Positions 44,466 to 53,113 of a DNA stretch of 64,000 nt are shown in pieces. The notes beneath the pieces are model-generated. The model made no database searches and was not told the DNA's origin. It saw only the letters and a program-made list of their open reading frames with translations. Source of the stretch: Flavobacterium sp. Root186. Its GTDB lineage: Bacteria; Bacteroidota; Bacteroidia; Flavobacteriales; Flavobacteriaceae. The stretch is taken from assembly GCF_001428525.1 (NCBI RefSeq), contig NZ_LMHW01000010.1:372341-436340 (forward strand). The letters are read 5' to 3'. The position numbers and the translations under genes were made by a program. Each line of letters opens with the position of its first letter. Position 1 is the stretch's first letter.

Positions 44466-44494
44466 TTGTTTTTGGACATATATTCTTATATTTC
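44466..44494 (+). promoter_or_regulatory. promoter of the START-like gene
   Basis: TTG (44466-44468) and TATATTTC (44487-44494) are 18 bp apart, one base short of the TAnnTTTG consensus, 20 bp before the ATG. Confidence 0.5.
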
Positions 44495-44514
44495 GAAAAA
44501 ATTAAAAGTAGCAC

Positions 44515-44907
44515 ATGGATTCAAAAATACGTTACGAAATCGAGTTTCCGATCAATTCTTCGCCACAATTATTGTATCAATATATATCAACTCCGTCAGG
44601 TTTATCAGAATGGTTTGCTGACAATGTTAATTCAAGAGGTGAGTTTTTTACTTTCATCTGGAATGATTCGCAGGAAAAAGCACGTCTTGCTTCTAAAAAA
44701 ACAGGTGAAAAAGTAAAGTTTAAATGGGTTGATGAAAGCAGTAAGGATACTGAATACTTTTTTGAACTCCATATTTTAGTCGATGAATTAACTAAGGATG
44801 TATCATTAATGGTAGTCGATTTTGCAGAAAAAGAAGAAGTAGGAGAAGCTAAACAATTGTGGGAGAATCAAATCTCAGACCTAAAACATCTTATAGGATC
44901 TGTTTAG
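44515..44907 (+). CDS. START-like / SRPBCC-superfamily domain protein
   Basis: A 130-residue single-domain cytosolic protein. The opening IRYEIEFPINSSPQLLYQYI is the first strand and helix of the START-like fold, followed by STPSGLSEWFADNVNSRG as in AHSA1-type proteins (P-x-x-L-x-x-W-F). The middle strands are FTFIWNDSQEKARLAS and VKFKWVDE, and the C-terminal helix is VGEAKQLWENQISDLKHLIG. Small proteins of this kind are conserved next to aminotransferase and YqgE genes in flavobacteria. Ligand and function are not known. Confidence 0.85.
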   Translation: MDSKIRYEIEFPINSSPQLLYQYISTPSGLSEWFADNVNSRGEFFTFIWNDSQEKARLASKKTGEKVKFKWVDESSKDTEYFFELHILVDELTKDVSLMVVDFAEKEEVGEAKQLWENQISDLKHLIGSV

Positions 44908-44961
44908 TAAAAGTCTATTTTATGCCTTATATTTGCCCTGAACAAAATTCAGGGTTTTTTT

Positions 44962-45798
44962 ATGATCAATTTTAACGGAAACATTGCACAGGAAGAAAAT
45001 GTATTAACTCAAAATCGTGCCTTTTTATACGGAGACGGCGTTTTTGAAACAGTAAAAATAATCAATAATAAAATCTTGTTTCTCGAAGATCATTATTTTA
45101 GGTTAATGGCTTCAATGCGTGTTGTTAGAATGGAAATTCCGATGAATTTTACAATGGAATATTTTGAAGAACAGATTTTAAATCTTGTGCAGCAAAAAAA
45201 TATTGTTTCATCTGCAAGAGCCCGAATAACTGTTTTTAGAAACGATGGAGGTTTATATCTGCCCAAAACGAATGATGTTTCGTTTTTAATTCACGCAACA
45301 CCGCTTGAAAATACTTTATACGCTTTAAATACAGCCGAATATGAAGTTGATTTGTATAAAGACTTCTATATAGCAAAACAATTGTTATCGTCGATTAAAA
45401 CGACTAATAAAATGATTAATGTCACGGGTAGTATTTTTGCCCATGAAAACGGATTGGCAAATTGCATTTTAGTTAACGATACTAAAAATGTTGTAGAAGC
45501 TTTGCAAGGGAATTTATTTATGGTTTCTGGCAAAAAACTAATTACACCTCCAATCTCTGAAGGATGTTTAAACGGAATTATGCGTAAACAGATTTTAGCT
45601 ATAGCTAAGAAGGTGGAAGGCATAGAAGTAGCAGAAGAAATAATTTCGCCGTTTGATCTTCAAAAAGCAGATGAATTATTTCTCACAAATGTAATCACAG
45701 GGATACAACCGATAAGCAAATACCGAAAAAAAGAGTTTACAAATAATCTGGCTCATTTATTAGTGCAGAAACTAAATGAATCCATATCCGAAAATTAA
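44962..45798 (+). CDS. class IV aminotransferase (4-amino-4-deoxychorismate lyase / branched-chain type)
   Basis: PLP enzyme of fold type IV, 278 residues. Family blocks are NRAFLYGDGVFETVKIINNK near the N-terminus, YFRLMASMRVVRMEIP, ARARITVFRNDGGLY, the Lys-bearing SSIKTTNKMINVTGSIFAHE, NLFMVSGKKLITPPISEGCL with the phosphate-binding turn, and DELFLTNVITGIQPI. This set fits aminodeoxychorismate lyase (folate) or branched-chain/D-amino-acid aminotransferases; they cannot be separated by eye. It lies 54 bp behind the START-like gene and ends 4 bp inside the convergent yqgE gene. Confidence 0.9.
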   Translation: MINFNGNIAQEENVLTQNRAFLYGDGVFETVKIINNKILFLEDHYFRLMASMRVVRMEIPMNFTMEYFEEQILNLVQQKNIVSSARARITVFRNDGGLYLPKTNDVSFLIHATPLENTLYALNTAEYEVDLYKDFYIAKQLLSSIKTTNKMINVTGSIFAHENGLANCILVNDTKNVVEALQGNLFMVSGKKLITPPISEGCLNGIMRKQILAIAKKVEGIEVAEEIISPFDLQKADELFLTNVITGIQPISKYRKKEFTNNLAHLLVQKLNESISEN

Positions 45799-46355
45799 TT
45801 CAGATATGGGTTTTCAGGTGCATTTGACCAAATAACATAATCACCGCCAAGCTCAATAATCTGTTCTTTCCAGAAATGAGTGGTAGATTTTCCGATAATT
45901 TTGTTTTTGTAATTATTATCGGCGATGATCCAGGAATTTCCCTGCATTTCATTTTCAAGCTGATTTTCGTCCCAACCGGTATAACCTAAGAAAAAACGAA
46001 TATTGTTCTTATTGATCGATCCGTCGTTTATTAAGTCTTTGGTTGATTCGAAATCCCCTCCCCAATAAATCCCGTTAGAAATCTCGACACTATTCGGGAT
46101 TAAGTCAGGAATGTTGTGGATGAAGTACAGATTGTCTTGTTCAACTGGGCCTCCGTTATATATTTTAAAGTTAGCTTCAATTTCAGGTATTAAATCATTA
46201 ATAGTATATTTTAATGGTTTATTAATGATAAAACCTATTGATCCTTCTTTGTTATGGTCTGCTAATAAAATTACCGATCTGTTAAATGATAAATCTCCAA
46301 TTATTGAAGGCTCGGCAATAAGCAGGTGTCCTTTTTTTAATTTTTCTGAAATCAT
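45795..46355 (-). CDS. YqgE/AlgH family protein
   Basis: A 186-residue protein of the conserved YqgE/AlgH family. The start is set at ATG 46355, which opens with SEKLKKGHLLIAEPSIIGD, the family's standard beginning; a longer frame to 46439 is not supported. Other blocks are FNRSVILLADHNKEGSIGFI, NGGPVEQDNLYFIHN, RFFLGYTGWDENQLENEM and NSWIIADN. The family is widespread and its biochemical role is still open. The gene overlaps the 3' end of the convergent aminotransferase by 4 bp and is downstream of HU across a terminator. Confidence 0.95.
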   Translation of the reverse strand: MISEKLKKGHLLIAEPSIIGDLSFNRSVILLADHNKEGSIGFIINKPLKYTINDLIPEIEANFKIYNGGPVEQDNLYFIHNIPDLIPNSVEISNGIYWGGDFESTKDLINDGSINKNNIRFFLGYTGWDENQLENEMQGNSWIIADNNYKNKIIGKSTTHFWKEQIIELGGDYVIWSNAPENPYLN

Positions 46356-46424
46356 ACGGCTACAATTTTTACTAAATTTAATCATAAAAATTTTAAATTC
46401 CCAAAAAAAATCGTTAAACCGCAC

Positions 46425-46450
46425 AAAAAAACCCTCCATAAGGAGGGTCT
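46425..46450 (-). terminator. terminator of the HU gene
   Basis: On the - strand AGACCCTCC and GGAGGGT form a stem around TTAT, followed by seven T, 35 bp past the HU stop codon. Confidence 0.85.
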
Positions 46451-46484
46451 TAATTATATTATTTAGTTTAGAGAACTTTCTTAC

Positions 46485-46757
46485 TTAGTTCACTGCACCT
46501 TCTAATTCAGCTCCAGCTTTGAATTTTACTACATTTTTAGCAGCAATTTTGATAGTTTTTCCTGTTTGAGGATTTCTACCGTCTCTAGCAGCTCTCGCAG
46601 ATACTGACCAAGATCCGAAACCTACTAATGAAATTCTTCCGCCTTTTTTCAAAGTAGTTCCTACATTTCCTAAAAATGACTCTAAAGCTAATTTAGCCGC
46701 AGCTTTTGTGATTCCTGCATCAGCAGCGATAGCATCGATTAATTCTGATTTGTTCAT
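46485..46757 (-). CDS. HU-family DNA-binding protein
   Basis: A 90-residue nucleoid protein that bends DNA as a dimer. It has the family beginning MNKSELIDAIAADAGITKAA, the core FLGNVGTTLKKGGRISLVGF, and the flexible DNA-binding arm GRNPQTGKTIKIAAKNVVKF, with Pro in RNPQTGK at the intercalating tip. It has its own terminator and stands apart between fmt and yqgE. Length and motifs are normal. Confidence 0.97.
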   Translation of the reverse strand: MNKSELIDAIAADAGITKAAAKLALESFLGNVGTTLKKGGRISLVGFGSWSVSARAARDGRNPQTGKTIKIAAKNVVKFKAGAELEGAVN

Positions 46758-46937
46758 AATAATTAGTTATTAATTGTTGGTTAAAAAAAATTGTTAATAC
46801 ACAAATTTAGTAGGAAATCCGTTGCGTGCAAGTGTTTTCTTTAATTTTAGCAATAATTGTTGATAACTTGTTTTTTTTGTTCATAAAGCGTGTTGTTTAT
46901 CGATCAAAAACAGGTAGAAACCCCTGTTTTACTGACC

Positions 46938-47885
46938 TTAATAGACTTTGGCGCTATCAGAAAAAGTTATTCCATTTAACAATTCAGCCACTTGCATTCG
47001 TTTTTTCCCAGGTAATTGTAGACTTAATAACTGAATGAAGCCCTCTTTTATTGCAATTTTGATTTCTTTTTTATTACTGATTAAACTTCCCGCTTCATAA
47101 GAATGAGTCTCTGAAGCCATTTTAGCTTCATATATTTTTATGTTTAATTCTTCATTTTTATCTTTTAAGAAACACCATGCTGCAGGATAAGGACTTAAGC
47201 CGCGAATTAGATTATTGATTTCATCTCCGGATTTTGTCCAGTCAATTTTACAATTTTCTTTATTTAGTTTATAAGCTGTTTTGATATCGTTGTCATCTTC
47301 CTGAATTGTTGTAGTGATATTTCCGTTTTCAATTACTTTTAGAGTATCGATAACCGTTGTACTTCCTAAATTCATTAATCGGTCGTGTAGTTGTCCTGCA
47401 TTTTCTGTTGGTTCAATTGCAATTTCCGAATTTAAAATCATTGCTCCGGTGTCGATTTTATCATCAATAAAGAATGTGGTGACTCCGGTTTTGGTTTCAC
47501 CATTAATAATAGCCCAGTTAATTGGTGCGGCTCCGCGATAATTTGGTAACAAGGAAGCATGCAGATTAAATGTTCCTAAACTTGGCATTTCCCAAACCAC
47601 TTTTGGCAGCATTCTAAAAGCAACAACAATTTGTAAATTGGCATTTAAAGCTTTTAACTCAGCTAAAAAGCTCTCGTCTTTTAAATTCGTTGGCTGTAAT
47701 AAAGTAAGATTATTAGCTAGTGCATATTCTTTTACAGCCGAATATTTTATTTTTTGTCCGCGTCCAGCCGGTTTGTCTGCAGCTGTAATAACCCCAGCAA
47801 CTTCGTAATTGTTTTTAATAATGGTATCCAGAATGCCAACTGCAAATTCCGGAGTTCCCATAAATATAATTCGTAATTTTTCCAT
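46938..47885 (-). CDS. fmt: methionyl-tRNA formyltransferase
   Basis: Formylates Met on the initiator tRNA using 10-formyltetrahydrofolate. The 315 residues show IIFMGTPEFAVGILDTII at the N-terminus, the catalytic HASLLPNYRGAAPINWAI block with the conserved Asn-His-Asp environment, TGVTTFFIDDKIDTGAMIL, and a C-terminal tRNA-binding domain (YPAAWCFLKDKN, KKEIKIAIKEGFIQL, LPGKKRMQVAELLNG). The ATG shares its A with the recQ stop codon (TAATG), so translation is coupled to recQ. Length is normal. Confidence 0.97.
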   Translation of the reverse strand: MEKLRIIFMGTPEFAVGILDTIIKNNYEVAGVITAADKPAGRGQKIKYSAVKEYALANNLTLLQPTNLKDESFLAELKALNANLQIVVAFRMLPKVVWEMPSLGTFNLHASLLPNYRGAAPINWAIINGETKTGVTTFFIDDKIDTGAMILNSEIAIEPTENAGQLHDRLMNLGSTTVIDTLKVIENGNITTTIQEDDNDIKTAYKLNKENCKIDWTKSGDEINNLIRGLSPYPAAWCFLKDKNEELNIKIYEAKMASETHSYEAGSLISNKKEIKIAIKEGFIQLLSLQLPGKKRMQVAELLNGITFSDSAKVY

Positions 47886-49780
47886 TATGATTTTAAAGCG
47901 TATTTATTATTGGCTAAAATAATGATATGGTTGTTTTCCAGTAATTCCTGAAGAACCAGAATAACATCTTTAGCATCTAATTTTATTTGATTCTGAATTT
48001 CACGCGAAGTTAGTGCAGTTGCCTTTAATAAGTGAAGAATTTTATCAGCAATTGAATCAGTTTCGGTAATTTTTCCTTTTTGAGTAATACAGAAAGAACA
48101 AACGCCACAATTCGATTTAGTTTCTTCGCCAAAATAATCCAAAACCAATCTGTTTTTGCATGTTTTGTCTTCCTTAATATAATAGAGAACAGACGAAAGC
48201 TGATCTCGTTTTAGTTTGTTTTGTTTTTCCAGATATTTAGAGACTCTGTTTATCGTCAAATCATCTTCGCGGACTTCATTAAATAAAATTGTTGCGTCGT
48301 TGTTTTTAGATTTGTATTCAATAATATCTTTCTCTTTCAATTTCTCTAAAAGAGCCGTAACCTGTTCTTCAGTAAGATTTGATTTTTTTGAAATCAGCGA
48401 AAGATTAAGAGGTGTTTTCATTTCGTGAATTCCCGGATACGTTCTTAAAATCGCCAGAATAATTTCTTCATCATTTGGATTCAGACTCATATATCGCATT
48501 ACTTCTTTCGATTCGATTAAAAACTGCATCGTAACTTTTTCTGAAAATTCCTGAGACATTGTAATAATTCCCTGTTGGTTCAAAAACTGTAAAGCATTAT
48601 ACGTTTTCAAAGTAGGGAAGTCGTATTTGTGGCAAAAATGATTCATTTTAAAAGAAAACGAATCGTCTAAACCTTCGCCGTATGCAATCTGAAAGTAATT
48701 ACATAGTTTGATGTACATGGTTTTTAGAAACTTTTTATCAGGAAGAACGCTTATAAATTGCTGCTCTGTTTGATTTGCATCGGAATTATTAAATAACAAA
48801 ACCGAAAATGACTTTTCGCCATTTCGTCCCGCTCTTCCAGATTCCTGATAATAATTTTCTAAGTTTTCGGGCAATTGTGTATGAATAACCGTTTTTACGT
48901 TGTCTTTGTCAATTCCCATTCCAAACGCATTGGTGGCTACAATAACCTGCGCTTGTTCTGACATCCACAACTGCATATTCTTATCTTTTTCCTGAGCCGA
49001 AAGTCCGCCGTGATAATATGTTGCTCTAAATCCCAACGATTGCAATTGCGTTGACATATTTAAGCACGATTTTCTGTTTCGTACATATATAATAGAAGGC
49101 TGCGGATTTTTCTTCAAAATTTGTTCAACACGATACAATTTGTCTTCGACTTCAAAAACCATGTAGGCGATATTCTTTCTTTCAAAAGACTGCTGAAAAA
49201 GTTTGGTATCTTTTAAACCCAATTCTGTTTTAATATCTTCTACAACTCGTGGAGTTGCAGTTGCTGTTAAAGCCAAAAACGGAATTTTAGGAAAGTATTT
49301 TTTAAGTTCTGAAATTTTTAAATAAGCTGGTCTAAAATCGTGGCCCCATTGCGAAACACAATGTGCTTCGTCAATAGCAATTAAATTTATAGGAAGATTT
49401 TTAATGCGTTCTAAAATCCAGTCAGACTGTAAACGCTCTGGAGAAAGATAAAGGAACTTATAATTTCCGAATTGGCAATTATCCAGAAGATCAATAATTT
49501 CTTCGGTATGAATTCCGCCTGTTAGCGCAATCGCTTTAATATCTCTTTTCTGCAAATTCGCCACCTGATCTTTCATCAGGGCAATCAAAGGCGAAACAAC
49601 CAGACAAATTCCTTCACGCATCATGGCAGGAACCTGAAAACAAATCGATTTTCCGCCTCCCGTTGGCAGCAGTGCAAAAGTATCTTGCCCTTCTAAAACC
49701 GAATCAATAATTTCTTTTTGCAACGGTCGGAAACTAGAATGTTTCCAGTATTTTAAAAGAATTTCCTGTGCGTCCTGCAT
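47885..49780 (-). CDS. recQ: RecQ-type ATP-dependent DNA helicase, without HRDC domain
   Basis: 3'-5' helicase of 631 residues. The helicase core shows the Q-region FRPLQKEIIDSVLEGQD, Walker A LLPTGGGKSICFQVPA, the DEAH box in IAIDEAHCVSQWGHDFR, FLALTATATPRVVED, YYQESGRAGRNG (motif VI) and MGIDKDNVKTVIH. A zinc-binding region (CKNRL, SNCGVCSFC) and a winged-helix region follow. The sequence then ends with HLLKATALTSREIQNQI and a short helix, with no room for an HRDC domain, so it is a shorter RecQ paralogue. It is translationally coupled to fmt (TAATG) and follows a small NTPase gene. Confidence 0.93.
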   Translation of the reverse strand: MQDAQEILLKYWKHSSFRPLQKEIIDSVLEGQDTFALLPTGGGKSICFQVPAMMREGICLVVSPLIALMKDQVANLQKRDIKAIALTGGIHTEEIIDLLDNCQFGNYKFLYLSPERLQSDWILERIKNLPINLIAIDEAHCVSQWGHDFRPAYLKISELKKYFPKIPFLALTATATPRVVEDIKTELGLKDTKLFQQSFERKNIAYMVFEVEDKLYRVEQILKKNPQPSIIYVRNRKSCLNMSTQLQSLGFRATYYHGGLSAQEKDKNMQLWMSEQAQVIVATNAFGMGIDKDNVKTVIHTQLPENLENYYQESGRAGRNGEKSFSVLLFNNSDANQTEQQFISVLPDKKFLKTMYIKLCNYFQIAYGEGLDDSFSFKMNHFCHKYDFPTLKTYNALQFLNQQGIITMSQEFSEKVTMQFLIESKEVMRYMSLNPNDEEIILAILRTYPGIHEMKTPLNLSLISKKSNLTEEQVTALLEKLKEKDIIEYKSKNNDATILFNEVREDDLTINRVSKYLEKQNKLKRDQLSSVLYYIKEDKTCKNRLVLDYFGEETKSNCGVCSFCITQKGKITETDSIADKILHLLKATALTSREIQNQIKLDAKDVILVLQELLENNHIIILANNKYALKS

Positions 49781-49845
49781 GGCCTGTGTTTTAAAGTTAA
49801 AAATGTAGAAATCAGTTTCTAGTTTTGCAACTTTAAAACCGGCTG

Positions 49846-50379
49846 CTAAATTTTGTCTAAGATATAAAGAATTCTGTTTTCAACCGTATCTTTCGGAACC
49901 TCAATTAAATCGTAACCGTATTTTTTGTACGTTTCTATTAAGTGTTTCTGAATTGTAAGTGCCTGTTCAAAATTTTCATAACGCTCTGTGTCGCTCTGAT
50001 AAATTTCTTCCCAAGGCGGTAAAATAAAAGTTTTGGAATATTTATAATTCTCACATGCTTTTACAAAATCGTCCGGATATTCATCGCCAATATAATCCAT
50101 ATAGGCCACAACATCAGGAATACCGCGATCTATAAAAACAATAGTATCGGGTTCTTTTTTAGCATTTTCAAATTGCTGAATACGCCCTTCCAGCAGCATT
50201 TCACTAAACAATAAAGGCTGTTCCAGGAACAATTGCTCGACGCCTCTTTTTTGGGCTTCGAGTGTAACTTCTCTGGAAATTTCAGGGTAACAACAATAGC
50301 CACGAGCGACTAATTCGTTTATAAGCGTAGATTTTCCTGTACCAGGACCGCCAATGAGAACTATGATTTGTTTTTGCAC
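49846..50379 (-). CDS. P-loop NTPase (AAA_28-type)
   Basis: A 177-residue P-loop protein. The start is placed at GTG 50379, giving MQKQIIVLIGGPGTGKSTLI, which opens at the Walker A strand; an upstream TTG would add seven residues. After the P-loop are CCYPEISREVTLEAQKRG, a Walker B-like VFIDRGIPDVVAYMDYIGDE, LPPWEEIYQSDTERYENFEQ and a C-terminal helix. The pattern matches the AAA_28 group (NadR-like kinase folds), whose substrates are mostly unknown. It precedes recQ in the same direction with a 65-bp gap. Confidence 0.85.
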   Translation of the reverse strand: MQKQIIVLIGGPGTGKSTLINELVARGYCCYPEISREVTLEAQKRGVEQLFLEQPLLFSEMLLEGRIQQFENAKKEPDTIVFIDRGIPDVVAYMDYIGDEYPDDFVKACENYKYSKTFILPPWEEIYQSDTERYENFEQALTIQKHLIETYKKYGYDLIEVPKDTVENRILYILDKI

Positions 50380-50788
50380 TATTCTAAAAATAAAGCGCAA
50401 ATTTACCTAAACTTATTCGTATTTAAAAAGAATATTTATCAAGAGCGAATAATTTAGCATTTTTATAAAAAAAATAGCTCGTTTTACTAGAGGTGCACAT
50501 TTGGTAAATATCACGGTAAACTGGACTGAAGTCCAGCTCTACAATATGGATCGTTCCTTTGGAACTAAATTGTGAAAAAAGCCGTGGGCTTGTCGAATAT
50601 TGTAATAACCAGGCTGAAAGGTTAACCTTAATTATGTAGATTTTTCCTTCGTAACTAAATGGAGAAAAGAGCCGGAGGCTCATCAAATATTGTAGGGCTG
50701 GACTTTAGTCCAGTTTGAGAATGTTTGTTTTGGGTGCCGAACCGGAAACAGAATAATAAATTTTAAGATTTTGGCTAGGTCAATTTTT
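50380..50788. other. 400-bp gap made largely of a repeat element
   Basis: Most of this stretch is the palindromic/tandem element at 50520-50713. No credible gene is seen; open frames in it arise from the repeat. Confidence 0.6.
50520..50713. repeat. REP-like element with two diverged tandem copies
   Basis: It is bounded by the palindromes ACTGGACTGAAGTCCAG (50520-50536) and CTGGACTTTAGTCCAG (50698-50713). Between them a unit of about 65 bp occurs twice, at 50541-50607 and 50631-50695; shared blocks are TTCCTT-GGAACTAAAT / TTCCTTCGTAACTAAAT, GAAAA-AGCCG-GGGCT and CAAATATTGTA. It resembles the intergenic palindromic repeats common in Bacteroidota, which are thought to be moved by REP-associated transposases; none is present in this window. 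Confidence 0.6.
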
Positions 50789-51700
50789 TTACTCACAAAA
50801 CAAATATTTCCCAGAACCTTTTCCTTTCTTAGAAGGAACAATCAAATGCGATTCAAATTTCTTTCCTTTCAAAACATCATTTACAAAATCCAGAACATAT
50901 TGTTGACCATCATGAAAAAGATAGCCGGAGAATTCGTGTCCGCCGCCGCAGAAAGTAATCAATTCGACATCTTTATGTAAATCCTGCATATGATTGTAAA
51001 CCGCATACGAACCAAATAAAATCAACCAGCCCGAAGCATTTGTCGGACAGGAACGATGCGAGCCCGCACTATAAGGAACCGTATCGTCATTACTGCCATG
51101 TGCCAATAACATCGGAATTGCTTTTTCTTTCGTAATCAGATTAATGTCCTGAATAGCGCCCGAACCTCCAATAAATCCGGTATATTTAAAGTTTTCCGGC
51201 AGATTACTTTTGTATAAATTCATCAATTTATAATCCCAAAACGAAGCATGGAAACCAATTTCTGCTCCGGCACTAATTCCCGAAATAAAAATTTTTGAAG
51301 AATCGAGATTATATTTGTCTGCATTTTCAATTAGAAAAGCTGTAGCCTGCCACATATCGCTCACGCCAATTTGAATTGCTTTTATTTTTTCGGTTAAAAC
51401 GCCTTTACAGCCAAAATCTTTTCCTTTCATATATAAACTGTACGAAATGCTGGCAACCGCATAACCGTTTTCAGCCATAAATTTTCCGAATTCTTTTTCA
51501 CTGGTACGTTCTCCGCCGGAAAATCCTCCGCCAAAAGCAAACATAATCAACGGAATTTTTTCACCGGCTTTTTTCTTTGGCAGATATAAATCTAAATCTA
51601 GTTTTAAAGTGTCATTTTGAAAATAGGTTAAAGTTTTAACTTCCTGCGCTTGAATATTATTGATTGTAAGTGCGATAAAAAGTAAAAGTATTTTTTTCAT
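50789..51700 (-). CDS. exported alpha/beta hydrolase (esterase/lipase-like)
   Basis: A 303-residue secreted hydrolase. A signal peptide (ILLLFIALTINNIQAQ) precedes strands with LKLDLDLYLPKKK and an oxyanion loop IPLIMFAFGGGFSGGERTS, written GGGFSGG as in carboxylesterase/BD-FAE-type enzymes. The nucleophile elbow is FISGISAGAEIGFHAS with the catalytic Ser. Asp lies in LAHGSNDDTVPYS and His in FCGGGHEFSGY. Several extra Cys residues (FGCKGV, HRSCPTN, TFCGGGH) could form disulfides in the envelope. The substrate is unknown; polysaccharide acetyl ester removal is a possibility shared by many flavobacterial homologues. Confidence 0.88.
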   Translation of the reverse strand: MKKILLLFIALTINNIQAQEVKTLTYFQNDTLKLDLDLYLPKKKAGEKIPLIMFAFGGGFSGGERTSEKEFGKFMAENGYAVASISYSLYMKGKDFGCKGVLTEKIKAIQIGVSDMWQATAFLIENADKYNLDSSKIFISGISAGAEIGFHASFWDYKLMNLYKSNLPENFKYTGFIGGSGAIQDINLITKEKAIPMLLAHGSNDDTVPYSAGSHRSCPTNASGWLILFGSYAVYNHMQDLHKDVELITFCGGGHEFSGYLFHDGQQYVLDFVNDVLKGKKFESHLIVPSKKGKGSGKYLFCE

Positions 51701-51719
51701 TTTAATATGGTTTAGTCTC

Positions 51720-51936
51720 GTAAAGGAATAAAGTTTTTAGCTTCACGCAAATTTTGCAGATTCGAGCAGATTTTATTAAATCATTTTAATCTTTTAAATC
51801 TGTGGCTAAATAAAAATTTTGCGAGAGATTTTGGCAGATTATTTTCTCAAATATAAGAGTAAAATTTACAAAGAAATAATCTTCTATTGCTTTTTTCTAT
51901 GCACCTTTGCGCCTTTGTAACTTTGAACCTTTTTTC
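51720..51936. repeat. intergenic repeats: AGATTTT-rich block and 7-bp-period block
   Basis: The 300-bp gap before the DUF493 gene has two kinds of degenerate repeat. At about 51755-51845 GCAGATT/AGCAGATTTT units alternate with AAATCTGTGGCTAAA. At 51904-51936 there is a 7-bp period, CTTTGCG / CCTTTGT / AACTTTG / AACCTTT. A TATATTTG -7-like box for the DUF493 gene is at 51973-51980. Nothing else is seen. Confidence 0.5.
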
Positions 51937-51999
51937 AAAATAAAAAATCTAAAAAATCTGAAATCAAAACCGTATATTTGCGTTTATTTTTAATTACGA

Positions 52000-52296
52000 A
52001 TGGAGAACGATAAAGAAAAAAATACCGCCGAATTTTACGAAAGATTAAAAGTCGAGCTAGATAACGCAAACACTTGGCCAGCAGAATATTTGTATAAATT
52101 CATTGTGCCTACTGTAGCCGATAATGTAGAACGTGTTGAAAAAGCTTTTGATAGAATGGGCGCGGTTATTAAAACAACAAAATCTAAAACTGGTAAATTT
52201 ACCAGTGTTTCTGTAGATGTTACTATGAACAGCTCTGATGAGGTGATTGGTAAATACAAAGAAGTTTCTACAATAGAAGGTATAGTTTCATTATAA
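52000..52296 (+). CDS. DUF493 family protein (YbeD-like)
   Basis: A 98-residue member of the DUF493/YbeD family, small ferredoxin-like-fold proteins that may act as regulators binding small ligands. Recognisable parts are FYERLKVELDNANTWPAEYL (the family's helix 1 region), YKFIVPTVADNVERVEKAF with Phe-x-x-Pro, and TKSKTGKFTSVSVDVTMNSS with strands ending in the hydrophobic IVSL. It is followed after 4 bp by the DUF4290 gene and then murA, a conserved group in Flavobacteriia. The cellular role is not known. Confidence 0.9.
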   Translation: MENDKEKNTAEFYERLKVELDNANTWPAEYLYKFIVPTVADNVERVEKAFDRMGAVIKTTKSKTGKFTSVSVDVTMNSSDEVIGKYKEVSTIEGIVSL

Positions 52297-52300
52297 ACTT

Positions 52301-53023
52301 ATGGTCGAAAAATATAAAAAAGAAGTCGCAAACGATGTTGTTTTTAATTTAGAATACAATTCTGAAAGACAGCGTTTGATTATTCCGGAGTACGGTCGTC
52401 ATTTACAAAAACTGATCGATCAGGCTACTGCAATCGAAGATGATGAAACACGCAACAAAGCTGCGAAATATATCATTCAGGTTATGGGAAGCTTAAATCC
52501 GCATTTGCGTGATGTGCCGGACTTTCAGCATAAATTATGGGATCAGCTTTTTATCATGTCTGATTTTAAATTAAACGTTGAATCTCCGTACCCAATTCCT
52601 TCAAGAGATGTACTGCAGTTGAAGCCAGATGTTTTACAATATCCTCAGAATTTCCCAAAATACAGATTTTATGGAAACAACATCAAATACATGATTGATG
52701 TTGCTAATAAATGGGAAGATGGCGAAATGAAAAATGCATTGGTTATGGTTATTGCCAACCACATGAAAAAGTCATTTTTGAGCTGGAACAAAGACACTGT
52801 AAAAGATGATGTTATTTTCGAACATTTGTTTGAATTGTCCGGAGGAAAAATAAACTTGCTGCACAGTACAGAAGAGCTGTTGAACACAACAGATTTAATG
52901 CGTACAAACAAGCGTGTATCAAACAAAATCACGCCTGCAGGACAGCCTAAAATTCAAAATAACAAAAACAATAATAAAGGCGGTAAACCTAAAACTTTTC
53001 AAAAAAACAATAATCAGAAATAA
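52301..53023 (+). CDS. DUF4290 domain protein
   Basis: A 240-residue protein restricted to Bacteroidota. It shows the DUF4290 features EYNSERQRLIIPEYGRHLQK at the N-terminus, AAKYIIQVMGSLNPHLRDVPDF (with Pro-His-Leu-Arg), HKLWDQLFIMSDFKL, and KYMIDVANKWEDGEMKNALV. The tail from about 210 is a basic, Asn-rich low-complexity segment (KPKTFQKNNNQK). It starts 4 bp after the DUF493 gene and precedes murA, which suggests coexpression with cell-wall synthesis. No function is known; the fold appears helical and no signal peptide is present. Confidence 0.93.
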   Translation: MVEKYKKEVANDVVFNLEYNSERQRLIIPEYGRHLQKLIDQATAIEDDETRNKAAKYIIQVMGSLNPHLRDVPDFQHKLWDQLFIMSDFKLNVESPYPIPSRDVLQLKPDVLQYPQNFPKYRFYGNNIKYMIDVANKWEDGEMKNALVMVIANHMKKSFLSWNKDTVKDDVIFEHLFELSGGKINLLHSTEELLNTTDLMRTNKRVSNKITPAGQPKIQNNKNNNKGGKPKTFQKNNNQK

Positions 53024-53029
53024 AAAAGG

Positions 53030-53106
53030 AACTAAGATACTAAGGGACTAAGATACTAAGATTTTTAGCTTAGAACCTCAGAATCTCAGAACCTTAGAAC
53101 CTAAAC
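53030..53106. repeat. 7-bp-period inverted repeat between DUF4290 and murA
   Basis: The first half is built from ACTAAGAT-type units (CTAAG every 7-8 bases, four times), and the second half from their complement (CTTAGAACCTCAGAATCTCAG...). The halves can fold into one imperfect hairpin with loop ATTTTTAG. Similar units reappear at 55385-55412 and 55567-55609. Confidence 0.65.
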
Positions 53107-53113
53107 AAGATCT

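Noticed and set aside
46111..46488. Rightward 125-codon frame opposite yqgE
   Set aside because: It is antisense to yqgE and to the HU terminator; no independent support.
50423..50686. Leftward 87-codon frame in the gap after the P-loop NTPase gene
   Set aside because: Its translation repeats itself because it reads through the two copies of the REP-like element; it is not a gene.
51904..51936. Short CTTTG array considered as a CRISPR-like repeat
   Set aside because: Unit length is 7 bp without spacers; no cas genes are present anywhere in the window.
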